From assembly GCF_014203215.1 (NCBI RefSeq), contig NZ_JACHIM010000003.1:90082-154081 (forward strand): 64,000 bases of DNA. Direction: 5' to 3'. Each line of letters opens with the position of its first letter. Within the stretch, counting starts at the first letter, position 1. The position numbers and the translations under genes are program-made. This document shows, piece by piece, positions 20,840 through 29,031 of the stretch. Source of the DNA: Bartonella callosciuri. Lineage in GTDB: Bacteria > Pseudomonadota > Alphaproteobacteria > Rhizobiales > Rhizobiaceae. The notes beneath the pieces are model-generated. The model did no database searches, was not told the DNA's origin, and worked only from the letters and a program-made list of their open reading frames with translations.

Positions 20840-21547
20840 ATGCGTGAAATTATTTTTGATACAGAAACAACAGGTTTAGATAAAGAGAAAGATCGCATAA
20901 TCGAAATCGGTTGTGTAGAGATGATTGATCGTTATCTCACAGGACGCCGATTCCATGTTTATTTGAACCCGCAAGGTGTTATTATTCCTGATGAAGTCGT
21001 AGCAATTCATGGATTGACCAATGAACGCTTAAAAAATGAAAAAAGCTTTAGTGATATCGCTGATGAATTTTTGGAATTTATCAATGGTGCAACATTGATT
21101 GCCCATAACGCCAGTTTTGATATTGGCTTTCTTAATGCAGAATTAGAACGAGCGAATAAACCCCTTATCAGGGTTGATCATATTCTTGATACATTGGCAA
21201 TGGCACGGCGTAAGTTTCCCATGGGTCCTAATTCTCTTGATATTTTGTGCAAACGTTTTGGAATTGATAATAGTCATCGTGTTCTTCACGGTGCTTTACT
21301 GGATGCGGAGATTCTCGCCGATGTTTATATTGAGCTCATTGGTGGAAAGCAGGGCGTATTGGGTTTTGATAACAGGGACAGTTTTGATGCTAATACCCAA
21401 AATGATGAAAATGTCCCCTATGCAGCTAAACTTCGGCCACAAGCTTTACCTTCAAGATTAAGTGCGCAAGAAAGAAGTATGCATGCTGATTTCATCAAAA
21501 AAATGGGTGAAAAAGCCCTGTGGAATAGCTTTAAATTCCCTCAATAA
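20840..21547 (+). CDS. dnaQ: DNA polymerase III epsilon subunit (3'-5' proofreading exonuclease)
   Basis: The product is 235 residues. DEDDh exonuclease motifs are intact: ExoI FDTETTGLD, ExoII LIAHNASFDIGFLN, and ExoIII HRVLHGALLDAEILADVY with the catalytic His and Asp. The C-terminal tail, needed for alpha-subunit binding, is present (HADFIKKMGEKALW). It ends the maf-aroE-coaE-dnaQ series. In many Rhizobiales secB lies nearby; here a 342-bp gap and polA follow. Confidence 0.96.
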   Translation: MREIIFDTETTGLDKEKDRIIEIGCVEMIDRYLTGRRFHVYLNPQGVIIPDEVVAIHGLTNERLKNEKSFSDIADEFLEFINGATLIAHNASFDIGFLNAELERANKPLIRVDHILDTLAMARRKFPMGPNSLDILCKRFGIDNSHRVLHGALLDAEILADVYIELIGGKQGVLGFDNRDSFDANTQNDENVPYAAKLRPQALPSRLSAQERSMHADFIKKMGEKALWNSFKFPQ

Positions 21548-21615
21548 ATTCCCATTCTTTTCCTTAAAAAGATGATTCAAAAATCTAAGAAACAAGATCT
21601 TTTAAAATATGGTTC

Positions 21616-21661
21616 TCAAAAAAAATATGGTCGTTGTGGGGAGGGGAACACCACAACGACC
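21616..21661 (-). terminator. Strong intrinsic terminator, minus strand
   Basis: An 11-bp perfect GC-containing stem with an 11-nt loop is followed on the minus strand by an 8-T run (A-tract 21618-21625 on the plus strand). No protein-coding gene reads leftward into it from the right, which is the main reason to suspect a small RNA. On the plus strand the stem lies 81 bp after dnaQ and lacks a U-tract. Confidence 0.75.
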
Positions 21662-21705
21662 CTATCGTTACATCGTACCTCAGCTATCATAGGAGGAGCA
21701 AAATG
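21616..21705 (-). ncRNA. Candidate trans-acting small RNA with intrinsic terminator
   Basis: On the minus strand a perfect 11-bp stem (GGTCGTTGTGG at 21629-21639 paired with 21651-21661) is followed by ATATTTTTTTT, a textbook intrinsic terminator. About 35 nt upstream lies an unpaired-looking TGCTCCTCCT (21692-21701), and the terminator loop itself is pyrimidine-rich (TGTTCCCCTCC). CU-rich anti-Shine-Dalgarno loops of this type mark alphaproteobacterial sRNA families (suhB/mmgR, alpha-r14, AbcR). A TATAAT at about 21712-21717 could be the -10. I cannot assign a family from memory, and the 5' end is approximate. Confidence 0.45.
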
Positions 21706-21889
21706 AAAGCTATTATATCCTGTAACAGCAAAGAAAAGCTCTAGGTACCGAATATAAAGTGTAACGACATATGCTTTATGAAAAGAAAAAATGGCTTTTT
21801 AGAGGCAATTCGATAATTTTTAAAATAAGAATGAAAAAAATATATAAAAGGAAATTATTTTTTGAATAAAAAGGAGAAATGAAATTGTT

Positions 21890-24799
21890 ATGAAAGCAAA
21901 AGATCATCTGTTTTTAATTGATGGATCAGGCTATATTTTTCGTGCTTACTACGCTTTACCACCTTTAAAGCGTAAAAAGGATGGACTTCCTGTAGGAGCT
22001 GTGGCTGGTTTTTGTAATATGCTGTGGAAATTGCTCTGTGATGCACGCAATACAGCTACCGGTGTTGTTCCAACACATTTTGCTGTTATTTTTGACTATT
22101 CATCCGATACATTTCGGAAACAAATTTATCCACAATATAAGGCTAATCGGGAGGCACCTCCTGAAGATCTTATCCCTCAATTCGCATTAATACGCCAAGC
22201 AACAAAGGCTTTTAATTTGCCTTGTATTGAAAAGGAAGGGTTTGAAGCGGATGATTTAATTGCTACCTATGCACAATTGGCAACAAAGGTTGGAGCAAAA
22301 ACAACTATTATCTCTTCTGATAAAGATCTTATGCAATTGGTGAATACGCATGTATCCTTGTATGATGCAATGAAAGACAAACATATTGGTGTTTCTGAAG
22401 TTGTAGAAAAATGGGGTGTTACGCCTGAAAAAATGGTTGATTTGCAAGCTTTAATTGGAGATGCAACAGATAATGTACCAGGTATTCCAGGCATTGGTCC
22501 AAAAATTGCAGCACAATTGTTGGAGCAATTTGGCTCTCTTGATCTTTTGTTACAGCGTGTAATAGAAGTCAAACAAACAAAACGGCGTGAAAATATTCAA
22601 GCTTATAGTGAACAGGTAAAAATTTCTCGTGAACTTGTTCGGCTTAAAACAGATGTTCCTATAGACAATGATTTAGATGATTTTATTTTGGAACCTCAAA
22701 ATGGTCCACGTTTAATCGCTTTTCTTAAAGCTATGGAATTTTCGACACTAACACGTCGGGTGGCAGAGGCGACGACATGTGACGCAACGGTTATTGATGC
22801 ACTTGATATAGATGATGTTGAGTGGGAAAAGTCTGGATATGAGCGTGATCCTAATATCAAGAAAGCTGATAGCATATTCCTACATGATTTTTCTGAAAAT
22901 TCTCCACAACGGTTGGCACAAAAACGTAAAGATCAAGCAGTATCGCAAAAAATTATAAGGAGTGCTTATACAACGATTCTTGATGAAGAACTTTTGAGAG
23001 AATGGCTATCGGAGGCACAAGAGCAAGGATTTTTTGCTTTTGATACTGAAACAACATCACTTGATCCTATGCAAGCAAAGCTTGTGGGTTTTTCTTTGGC
23101 ATTACAACCGGGGAAAGCAGCTTATATACCACTTGAACATGTTGAGGGGGGAGATGATCTTTTAGGAGGAGGACGCATTGCTAAACAAATTGAAACACAA
23201 AAGGCTTTGACGCTTTTAAAACCAATCTTAGAAAATCAAGCGGTTTTAAAAATTGGTCAAAATATAAAGTATGATTGGTTGGTGATGAAACAACAGGGTA
23301 TTGTGATACGCTCTTTTGATGACACAATGCTTTTATCGTATGCTTTAGAAGCTGGAGTTTTAACGCATGGTATGGATATTTTGTCTGAACGTTGGCTTGG
23401 GCACAAACCAATTGCCTATAAGGATTTAACAAATAACGGAAAAAAGATCACTTCTTTTGCAGAGGTAGATTTGAAACAAGCAACCCTTTATGCCGCCGAA
23501 GATGCTGATATAACGATTCGTTTGTGGCAAGTTTTAAAACCGCAGCTTGTGGCTCAAGGGATGACAAAAATCTACGAGCGTCTTGATCGACCACTGATAG
23601 AAGTTCTTGCAAAAATGGAAGAACGTGGCATCCTCGTTGATCGGCAAATTTTATTACGTCTTTCAGGAGAGCTAGCTCAGACTGCTATTATTCTAGAAGA
23701 GGAAATTTATCAACTAGCTAATGAGAAATTTAATCTTGCTTCGCCAAAGCAATTAGGTGATGTCCTTTTTGACAAAATGGGATTGCCTGGAGGCACTAAG
23801 ACCAAAGGTGGACAGTGGTCAACTTCTGCACAAGTTTTAGAGGAGTTGGCTGCTGAAGGTCATATTTTGCCGCGTAAAATTATTGATTGGCGTCAACTTG
23901 CAAAACTAAAATCTACTTATACAGATGCTTTACCCTCTTATATTTTGCCAAAAACAGGGCGTGTTCATACAAATTACTCTTTGACTACAACATCAACAGG
24001 ACGGTTGTCATCATCAGATCCCAACTTGCAAAATATTCCAGTGAGAACCACTGAGGGACGTAAAATCCGAACAGCTTTTATTGCTCCAGAAGGACATGTA
24101 TTGCTTTCAGCTGATTATAGTCAGATTGAATTGCGCATTCTTGCACATATTGCCGATATAAAGGCATTAAAAGAAGCTTTTGCTAGCGGTCAGGATATTC
24201 ACGCAATCACGGCATCGCAAATGTTTGGGGTTGCTATAGAGGGCATGCCTTCAGATATACGACGACGTGCGAAAGCGATTAATTTTGGTATTATTTATGG
24301 CATTTCAGCTTTTGGATTAGCTAATCAATTAGGGATTTCACGGCAAGAAGCCGGGCGTTATATTCAACTTTATTTTGAAAGGTTTCCAGGAATTAAAAAT
24401 TATATGGAAACAACGAAAAGTTTTGCACGCCAAAATGGTTATGTAGAAACAATTTTTGGACGTCGTATCCATTATCCGGAAATAAAAACGGCAAATCTAC
24501 AAGTACGTTCCTTTAATGAACGAGCTGCTATCAACGCACCAATTCAAGGATCAGCAGCGGATCTTATTCGCCGTGCCATGATTCAAATGGAAGATGCTTT
24601 AGAAAAAGAGAAGTTATCAGCAAAAATGTTGCTGCAAGTGCATGATGAATTGATTTTTGAGGTCCCAGAAGACGAAAGCGAGAAAACCATGGCTCTTGTG
24701 AAAAAGGTTATGGAAAATGCTACAATGCCAGTTCTCTCTTTGTCGGTCCCTCTTGAAGTAAAAGTAATGATTGCGCAAAATTGGGATGAAGCACATTAG
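21890..24799 (+). CDS. polA: DNA polymerase I
   Basis: The product is 969 residues. The 5'-3' exonuclease/FEN domain occupies about residues 1-300 (LIDGSGYIFRAYYA, FEADDLIATYA, SSDKDLMQLV, PGIPGIGPKIA). The 3'-5' exonuclease domain is intact, with FAFDTETTSLDPM and HNIKYDW-like GQNIKYDW. The polymerase domain has motif A SADYSQIELRILAHI, motif B RRRAKAINFGIIYGIS and motif C LQVHDELIFEV. Function: Okazaki-fragment processing and repair. AAGGAG lies 13 bp before the ATG. A perfect TTATCCACA DnaA box at 22126-22134 lies within codons and is probably coincidental. Confidence 0.97.
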   Translation: MKAKDHLFLIDGSGYIFRAYYALPPLKRKKDGLPVGAVAGFCNMLWKLLCDARNTATGVVPTHFAVIFDYSSDTFRKQIYPQYKANREAPPEDLIPQFALIRQATKAFNLPCIEKEGFEADDLIATYAQLATKVGAKTTIISSDKDLMQLVNTHVSLYDAMKDKHIGVSEVVEKWGVTPEKMVDLQALIGDATDNVPGIPGIGPKIAAQLLEQFGSLDLLLQRVIEVKQTKRRENIQAYSEQVKISRELVRLKTDVPIDNDLDDFILEPQNGPRLIAFLKAMEFSTLTRRVAEATTCDATVIDALDIDDVEWEKSGYERDPNIKKADSIFLHDFSENSPQRLAQKRKDQAVSQKIIRSAYTTILDEELLREWLSEAQEQGFFAFDTETTSLDPMQAKLVGFSLALQPGKAAYIPLEHVEGGDDLLGGGRIAKQIETQKALTLLKPILENQAVLKIGQNIKYDWLVMKQQGIVIRSFDDTMLLSYALEAGVLTHGMDILSERWLGHKPIAYKDLTNNGKKITSFAEVDLKQATLYAAEDADITIRLWQVLKPQLVAQGMTKIYERLDRPLIEVLAKMEERGILVDRQILLRLSGELAQTAIILEEEIYQLANEKFNLASPKQLGDVLFDKMGLPGGTKTKGGQWSTSAQVLEELAAEGHILPRKIIDWRQLAKLKSTYTDALPSYILPKTGRVHTNYSLTTTSTGRLSSSDPNLQNIPVRTTEGRKIRTAFIAPEGHVLLSADYSQIELRILAHIADIKALKEAFASGQDIHAITASQMFGVAIEGMPSDIRRRAKAINFGIIYGISAFGLANQLGISRQEAGRYIQLYFERFPGIKNYMETTKSFARQNGYVETIFGRRIHYPEIKTANLQVRSFNERAAINAPIQGSAADLIRRAMIQMEDALEKEKLSAKMLLQVHDELIFEVPEDESEKTMALVKKVMENATMPVLSLSVPLEVKVMIAQNWDEAH

Positions 24800-24809
24800 T
24801 CTTTTCTAC

Positions 24810-25673
24810 TTATTGGTTTTTAAGAATGGTCATGGCATTTGAAAGGTCAAGATACGCTTTGATAGGCAAGTGATCTGAGGCAATGCGTGCAAGTGGTGAA
24901 TGATGCGTTTCGATATTTGTCACTAATTGATGAGGAAACGAAAGAATTCTATCAAGGGCTAGAAAGGGAAAACGAGAGGGAAAACTTGGTATAATTCCAA
25001 GTTTATTATCAAAATAAGGAGAAAAATGGTTTAAAGATGAGCCTTTTCCTACCCGCCATTCATTTAAATCACCAACAAGGAGTGTGGGCATAAGGGAACG
25101 TTTTTGCAAAAGTGCAAGGAGCATTTTTGTTTGCTGATTGCGAGAGTGTCGTAATAAGCCAAAATGAGCGGCAATAACACGAATAAAACCAACTTCCATT
25201 TCTAGCTCTACAATTACAGCGCCACGTGGTTCAATCCCAGGAAGAGTGATTTGTAAGATGTCGTGTATATGTCCTTTTCGCAAAAAAAGAGCGTTGCCAT
25301 GCCAGCCATGACCTTGAGGTGACATGGTATTCAGGGGCACTGGAATCAGACCTGTTTTATCTTTTAACAGTTTAAGATCAATCAAACCAATGCGTTCACC
25401 AAAGCGTTTATCTGCTTCTTGAAGGGCAAGAATATCAACTTGTAGTTCAGTAATAACACGTACAATACGCGTAGGGTCAAAAACTCTATCAACGCCGACG
25501 CATTTATGGATATTATAAGAAGCAGCAGTGAGGTCATAATGATGATTCCGATTTATTATGTCTAAGCGATGACAAGAACGTTTGCGAATTGCATTAAAAA
25601 GAGGGCTATGAAGCCTTTTCTGCATAAATGTAGTAAAGCGGGGAAACTCTTGTTTGTAAGGTTTCTTTGTCAT
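24810..25673 (-). CDS. Endonuclease/exonuclease/phosphatase (EEP) family hydrolase
   Basis: The product is 287 residues with the DNase I-like fold. Motifs seen are AASYNIHKCVGVD, ILALQEAD with the metal-binding Glu, HFGLLRHSRNQQ with the catalytic His, VGDLNEWR and the terminal SDHLPIKA. There is no signal peptide; the N-terminus is basic. The substrate is unknown: members of this superfamily cleave nucleic acids, phosphoinositides or other phosphodiesters. It converges on polA (10-bp gap with no obvious terminator) and follows the Bax-inhibitor gene after an intrinsic terminator, so it probably has its own promoter. Confidence 0.85.
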   Translation of the reverse strand: MTKKPYKQEFPRFTTFMQKRLHSPLFNAIRKRSCHRLDIINRNHHYDLTAASYNIHKCVGVDRVFDPTRIVRVITELQVDILALQEADKRFGERIGLIDLKLLKDKTGLIPVPLNTMSPQGHGWHGNALFLRKGHIHDILQITLPGIEPRGAVIVELEMEVGFIRVIAAHFGLLRHSRNQQTKMLLALLQKRSLMPTLLVGDLNEWRVGKGSSLNHFSPYFDNKLGIIPSFPSRFPFLALDRILSFPHQLVTNIETHHSPLARIASDHLPIKAYLDLSNAMTILKNQ

Positions 25674-25727
25674 TTTTATGAGATAGATGTGCCAAAGAGG
25701 TAAAGGGCAAATGCTTGGCTAAAAACA

Positions 25728-25763
25728 AAAGAACCCTGTTTCCTTTGAGAAACAAGGTTCTTT
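25728..25763 (-). terminator. Intrinsic terminator of the Bax-inhibitor-1 family gene
   Basis: A 15-bp arm pair with one mismatch (AAAGAACC at 25728-25735 pairs with GGTTCTTT at 25756-25763, then TGTTTC with GAAACA) closes a 6-nt loop. On the minus strand it is followed by TGTTTTTAG. It lies 22 bp beyond the stop codon of the gene at 25786-26559. Confidence 0.85.
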
Positions 25764-25785
25764 AATTGAGTTATGATTGTTGCAA

Positions 25786-26559
25786 TCAATCACGGTTTGA
25801 ACCAAGAAATTGTACCAAGAAGACAAACATATTGATGAAATCAAGATAAAGACTAAGTGCCCCCATAATAACTTTACGACCTCGGGTATCGATTCCATCC
25901 CCTTCGTAATACATTAATTTGATGTTCTGTGTGTCATAAGCAGTCAAACCAGCAAAGATGAAAACGCCGATAACAGAGATAGCAAATTGTAAGGCACTTG
26001 ATCCAAGAAAGATATTAACGATCATGGAAAGTATCAAGCCAACCAAACCGATCAAAAGAAATGAACCCATCGCTGTGAGGTCACGCTTTGTTGTATAACC
26101 ATAAAGTGAAAGAGAACCAAAAGCTGCAGCGGTAATAACAAACGTTTGCACAATACTTTCTGTTGTGTAACGCAAAATTATTGAGGACAGTGAAAGTCCA
26201 ACGAGGGCAGCATAACCAAAAAAGAGGCTACGAGCAGCACTTGTACTCAATGTGTTAATTTTAAAACTTAGGAATAAAACCGCCACAAGTGGTGCAAACA
26301 TAACAAGGTAGGAGAGTGGCGATGTGTAAAAGGTTACTCCGAATGGAGTTAAATAAATACTGTTATTGATTTGAGCGGCTGCCTGGCTCATATCTGTTGT
26401 CGTTGCTAATGATGCAATTGCATAAGCAGCAGCAGCTGTAATAAGCAAACCAATAGCCATTGTATTATAGACGCCCAGCATATAGCTGCGCAGTCCTTGA
26501 TCAATTGATGCATCGGCACGGGAAACAGACGCCGAACGTAAATTTTTAAAATCAGCCAT
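25786..26559 (-). CDS. ybhL: Bax inhibitor-1 / YbhL (YccA) family membrane protein
   Basis: The product is 257 residues with about seven hydrophobic segments, ending near FINMFVFLVQFLGSNRD. The family signature is present: FAGLTAYDTQNIKLMYYEGD and LSLYLDFINMF. BI-1 homologues are pH-sensitive calcium-leak channels in some bacteria; the role here is unknown. The 5' UTR contains a large structured leader (26583-26703) and an AAAGGA ribosome site 8-9 bp before the ATG, so expression is probably controlled at the mRNA level. Confidence 0.9.
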   Translation of the reverse strand: MADFKNLRSASVSRADASIDQGLRSYMLGVYNTMAIGLLITAAAAYAIASLATTTDMSQAAAQINNSIYLTPFGVTFYTSPLSYLVMFAPLVAVLFLSFKINTLSTSAARSLFFGYAALVGLSLSSIILRYTTESIVQTFVITAAAFGSLSLYGYTTKRDLTAMGSFLLIGLVGLILSMIVNIFLGSSALQFAISVIGVFIFAGLTAYDTQNIKLMYYEGDGIDTRGRKVIMGALSLYLDFINMFVFLVQFLGSNRD

Positions 26560-26582
26560 AATATAAAGTCCTTTAGCATATG

Positions 26583-26703
26583 TTCCACCAGATGTCGGGG
26601 TTAAAAAGAGTTTCTATCATTAAAGCACCAGCTTTGTATAAGCTTTTACTTAGCAGATACAAACAACCCCAGGTGCCGCTGGTGGAATCCCAGCATACCT
26701 CCC
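26583..26703 (-). ncRNA. ybhL-type structured leader RNA
   Basis: Transcribed leftward, this stretch lies 23 nt ahead of the BI-1/ybhL gene. A perfect 9-bp outer stem joins CTGGTGGAA (26679-26687) with TTCCACCAG (26583-26591). A second stem pairs AACCCC (26665-26670) with GGGGTT (26597-26602). An inner hairpin (AGCTT/AAGCT, 26630-26644) and a possible pairing GGTGC (26672-26676) with GCACC (26625-26629) complete the fold. The alphaproteobacterial ybhL motif (Rfam RF00520) is known from exactly this location; I assign it from position and structure, not from a covariance search. Confidence 0.75.
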
Positions 26704-26706
26704 TTT

Positions 26707-26734
26707 ATTATGGAGATTTATTTTAAAATTACAA
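26707..26734 (-). promoter_or_regulatory. Putative promoter of the ybhL leader
   Basis: On the minus strand a -35-like TTGTAA (26729-26734) is separated by 16 bp from a -10-like CATAAT (26707-26712). Transcription would start near 26700, just at the GGGAGG that begins the structured leader, which supports the pairing of these elements. Confidence 0.5.
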
Positions 26735-27681
26735 GAGACTTATCTTTGGAAGAAACCTTACAAATTAGTAAGGAAAAAGCTTGTTTTGATTAAAAGCGTT
26801 AAGTTTTTTAAGACTTTGTGCGAAAAAAATGAGAATATGAGCTTTCCTTTATTTCTTATGGAAAGTTATAATGTAAAATTCATTGGAACGATCACTTTTG
26901 TGTTTATGAAAGTGCAATCCTGCACCAATTATTATATTTGCCAGTTCTTAATGTTGCTTCAGTTCTTGCATTGAGATTGCTCATAAGAGGCATTTTTAGT
27001 CCTTGCTAAAACGTTTTTATTCACATGTTGGTCCCGCTTATGATGCGCAAGCGAATAGTTTTAATTGATTTATCATCAAAAAGATTGAAATGATAGAATC
27101 TGATGATATTCGAAGCTCTCATTCAACATGTAAAATGATGATTTACCTTTATAAATCAGTATATTGCTAATATTACACTTACACGGTTCATGAGAGGCAT
27201 CTAAAGTTTTTTCAAAACAGTATTTTCAAAACATATGCCAATTTATTTATTAATTTATTATGGAGCGGATTTTTCTGTTTCAACATGAGACGGGTTGAAA
27301 CGACAAAATACGACAATATCAAGGAGTCTAAACTCAAGATTAAAAATTATTATTTATGTTTAAAATCAATTACTTAGATTTATAATTTGAAAATATGTAA
27401 AAAAGGATAGAAATAAAATATTGGGCACAAGTATTTTAGCATAATAACTGTAACCATCATTAAAAAGGTGACGTCGAGAATAAGAAAGTGAGAAAATGCT
27501 GTTTTAAAAAAGCAAACAAACTGTATTTAATAATCTAACAGCGTCGGTATAAATAAAAAACAAATTTTTTTAACAAAACTCTTATGAAAAATGGTAAAAA
27601 ATAATCTCCAAAATAGGAGATGTAAAGATGTACACATTTTTTTCATATATCGTATGTGGTTGCTTGAGTGAGTGAAGGCTT
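26735..27681. other. Gene-free stretch between ybhL and lspA
   Basis: About 950 bp of AT-rich DNA with stops in all frames at short intervals. I recognise no gene, RNA or remnant. A 62-codon open frame on the plus strand at 26786-26974 has no family resemblance or good ribosome site. A GACGTC palindrome lies near 27471. Probably decayed DNA plus the ybhL promoter at its left edge. Confidence 0.6.
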
Positions 27682-28185
27682 TTATTTAGAAAGTGTACGG
27701 TTGGAGTACCGTTTTGCTTTTATCCATATACGCAATTCTTCAATAAGAATAGCAATAACGCCAAGTGTGATAAAAGTATCGGCAAGATTGAAAATAGCAA
27801 AATAAAAAATTTCATCAACATGAAAGAGGATATAATCAGTGACATGATGAAAACGGATACGGTCAATAAGATTACCAATTGCTCCGCCAATGATAAGAAT
27901 AAGACCAAAGCGTGTTAAAGACTTGTTATATTCAACATTTTTCCAGAGCCATAAAAGAAAAACAATAATAAAAAGCGTAATGGCAATAAGTCCCCAATGA
28001 GAAAAGGACGAGAGAAAGGAAAATGCGATACCAGAATTACGCACATGGTAGAGGGAAAGAAAAGGAAGAAGAGGGCTTTCTGTTCCTAAGGGCATAGTGT
28101 GCACAACCCAATATTTGACCGCTTGGTCAAGTCCTACTGTAAACACTAAACCAAGAAGAAAAAAGGGCAGTGATTTACGTATCAT
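27682..28185 (-). CDS. lspA: Lipoprotein signal peptidase (signal peptidase II)
   Basis: The product is 167 residues with four transmembrane segments. The catalytic aspartates lie in GGAIGNLIDRI and FNLADTFI, and the N-terminal LDQAVKYWV and VRNSGIAFSFLS segments are typical. It cleaves prolipoproteins such as the Omp19-type protein at 4158-4703. It overlaps the upstream methyltransferase gene by 11 bp, so the two are probably co-translated. Confidence 0.95.
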   Translation of the reverse strand: MIRKSLPFFLLGLVFTVGLDQAVKYWVVHTMPLGTESPLLPFLSLYHVRNSGIAFSFLSSFSHWGLIAITLFIIVFLLWLWKNVEYNKSLTRFGLILIIGGAIGNLIDRIRFHHVTDYILFHVDEIFYFAIFNLADTFITLGVIAILIEELRIWIKAKRYSNRTLSK

Positions 28186-29029
28186 ATTCTGGCCTCACAT
28201 GTTCTAGTTTTAAATAAGGGCGGCGGATTTCATAAAGCATGACAGCTGTCGCTACCGCTAAATTAAGCGAATCAGCTCGCCCATTTTGTGGGATACGAGC
28301 AAGTTTATCACAACGATTTGCAAGAATTTCTGATAAACCTTCTTTTTCATTTCCCATGAGAAGTACGATGGGTCCATCTTTGAAGTCAATTGTACGATAA
28401 TCGGTAGCTCCTTTAAGATGGGTACCAACAATCATGCTTTTAAAGTTTACAGACCAGTTTAAAAACGTGCTTTCATCACAGCGATAAAGTGGTATACAAA
28501 AAATTGATCCCATTGTTGCACGTACTGTTTCAGGTGAGAAAGGATCTGTTGTCTCGCCAATCAAAATAACACCTTTGGCTCCTACGGCATCAGCCGTGCG
28601 AATAATGGTGCCAAGATTTCCGGGATCACGGATCCGGTCAAGCGCGACGTAAACATCCTCAACCCGTCCTTGTGTCATTTCAAGCGGTTGCCATTGTTGT
28701 TTAAAAATACCAATAACTGTTTGTGGATTATCACGGCGAGTAATGGATTCCATGACCTTTTGTGAGGCTTTAATGACAAAACCACCATTTGCTACAGTGC
28801 GTGCGGCAGTATTTTCAGTAACGGTGTTACCAATTTTGCTTTTAGAAAAAATGAGTGTTTGTATTGTCCAGCCAAGATTGAGAGCATCAATGACCAATTT
28901 CAATCCTTCTGCCATGAAAAGACCTTCTCGATTACGGTTTTTCTTTTGACTGAGCGCGCGAAGGTCTTTGATGATGGGATTGCTAAGGGAGGTGATTTCT
29001 TTAACCTTACCGATTTTGGGTATAGACAT
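28175..29029 (-). CDS. TrmH/SpoU-family RNA 2'-O-methyltransferase
   Basis: The product is 284 residues. An N-terminal substrate-binding domain (LSNPIIKDLRAL, EGLFMAEGLKLV) precedes the SPOUT domain with motif 1 PGNLGTIIRTADA, motif 2 LLMGNEKEGLS and motif 3 DSLNLAVATAVMLYE. It is probably an rRNA ribose methyltransferase of the RlmB/TsnR type; the target base cannot be inferred. The ATG at 29029, 2 bp after the previous stop, is preferred to a TTG five codons upstream. lspA overlaps its 3' end. Confidence 0.9.
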   Translation of the reverse strand: MSIPKIGKVKEITSLSNPIIKDLRALSQKKNRNREGLFMAEGLKLVIDALNLGWTIQTLIFSKSKIGNTVTENTAARTVANGGFVIKASQKVMESITRRDNPQTVIGIFKQQWQPLEMTQGRVEDVYVALDRIRDPGNLGTIIRTADAVGAKGVILIGETTDPFSPETVRATMGSIFCIPLYRCDESTFLNWSVNFKSMIVGTHLKGATDYRTIDFKDGPIVLLMGNEKEGLSEILANRCDKLARIPQNGRADSLNLAVATAVMLYEIRRPYLKLEHVRPEYDT

Positions 29030-29031
29030 AT

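Noticed and set aside
22126-22134. Perfect DnaA box TTATCCACA inside polA
   Set aside because: Single isolated copy within conserved coding sequence; not part of a cluster.
26786-26974. 62-codon plus-strand open frame between ybhL and lspA
   Set aside because: No ribosome site, no recognisable motif, composition like random AT-rich DNA.
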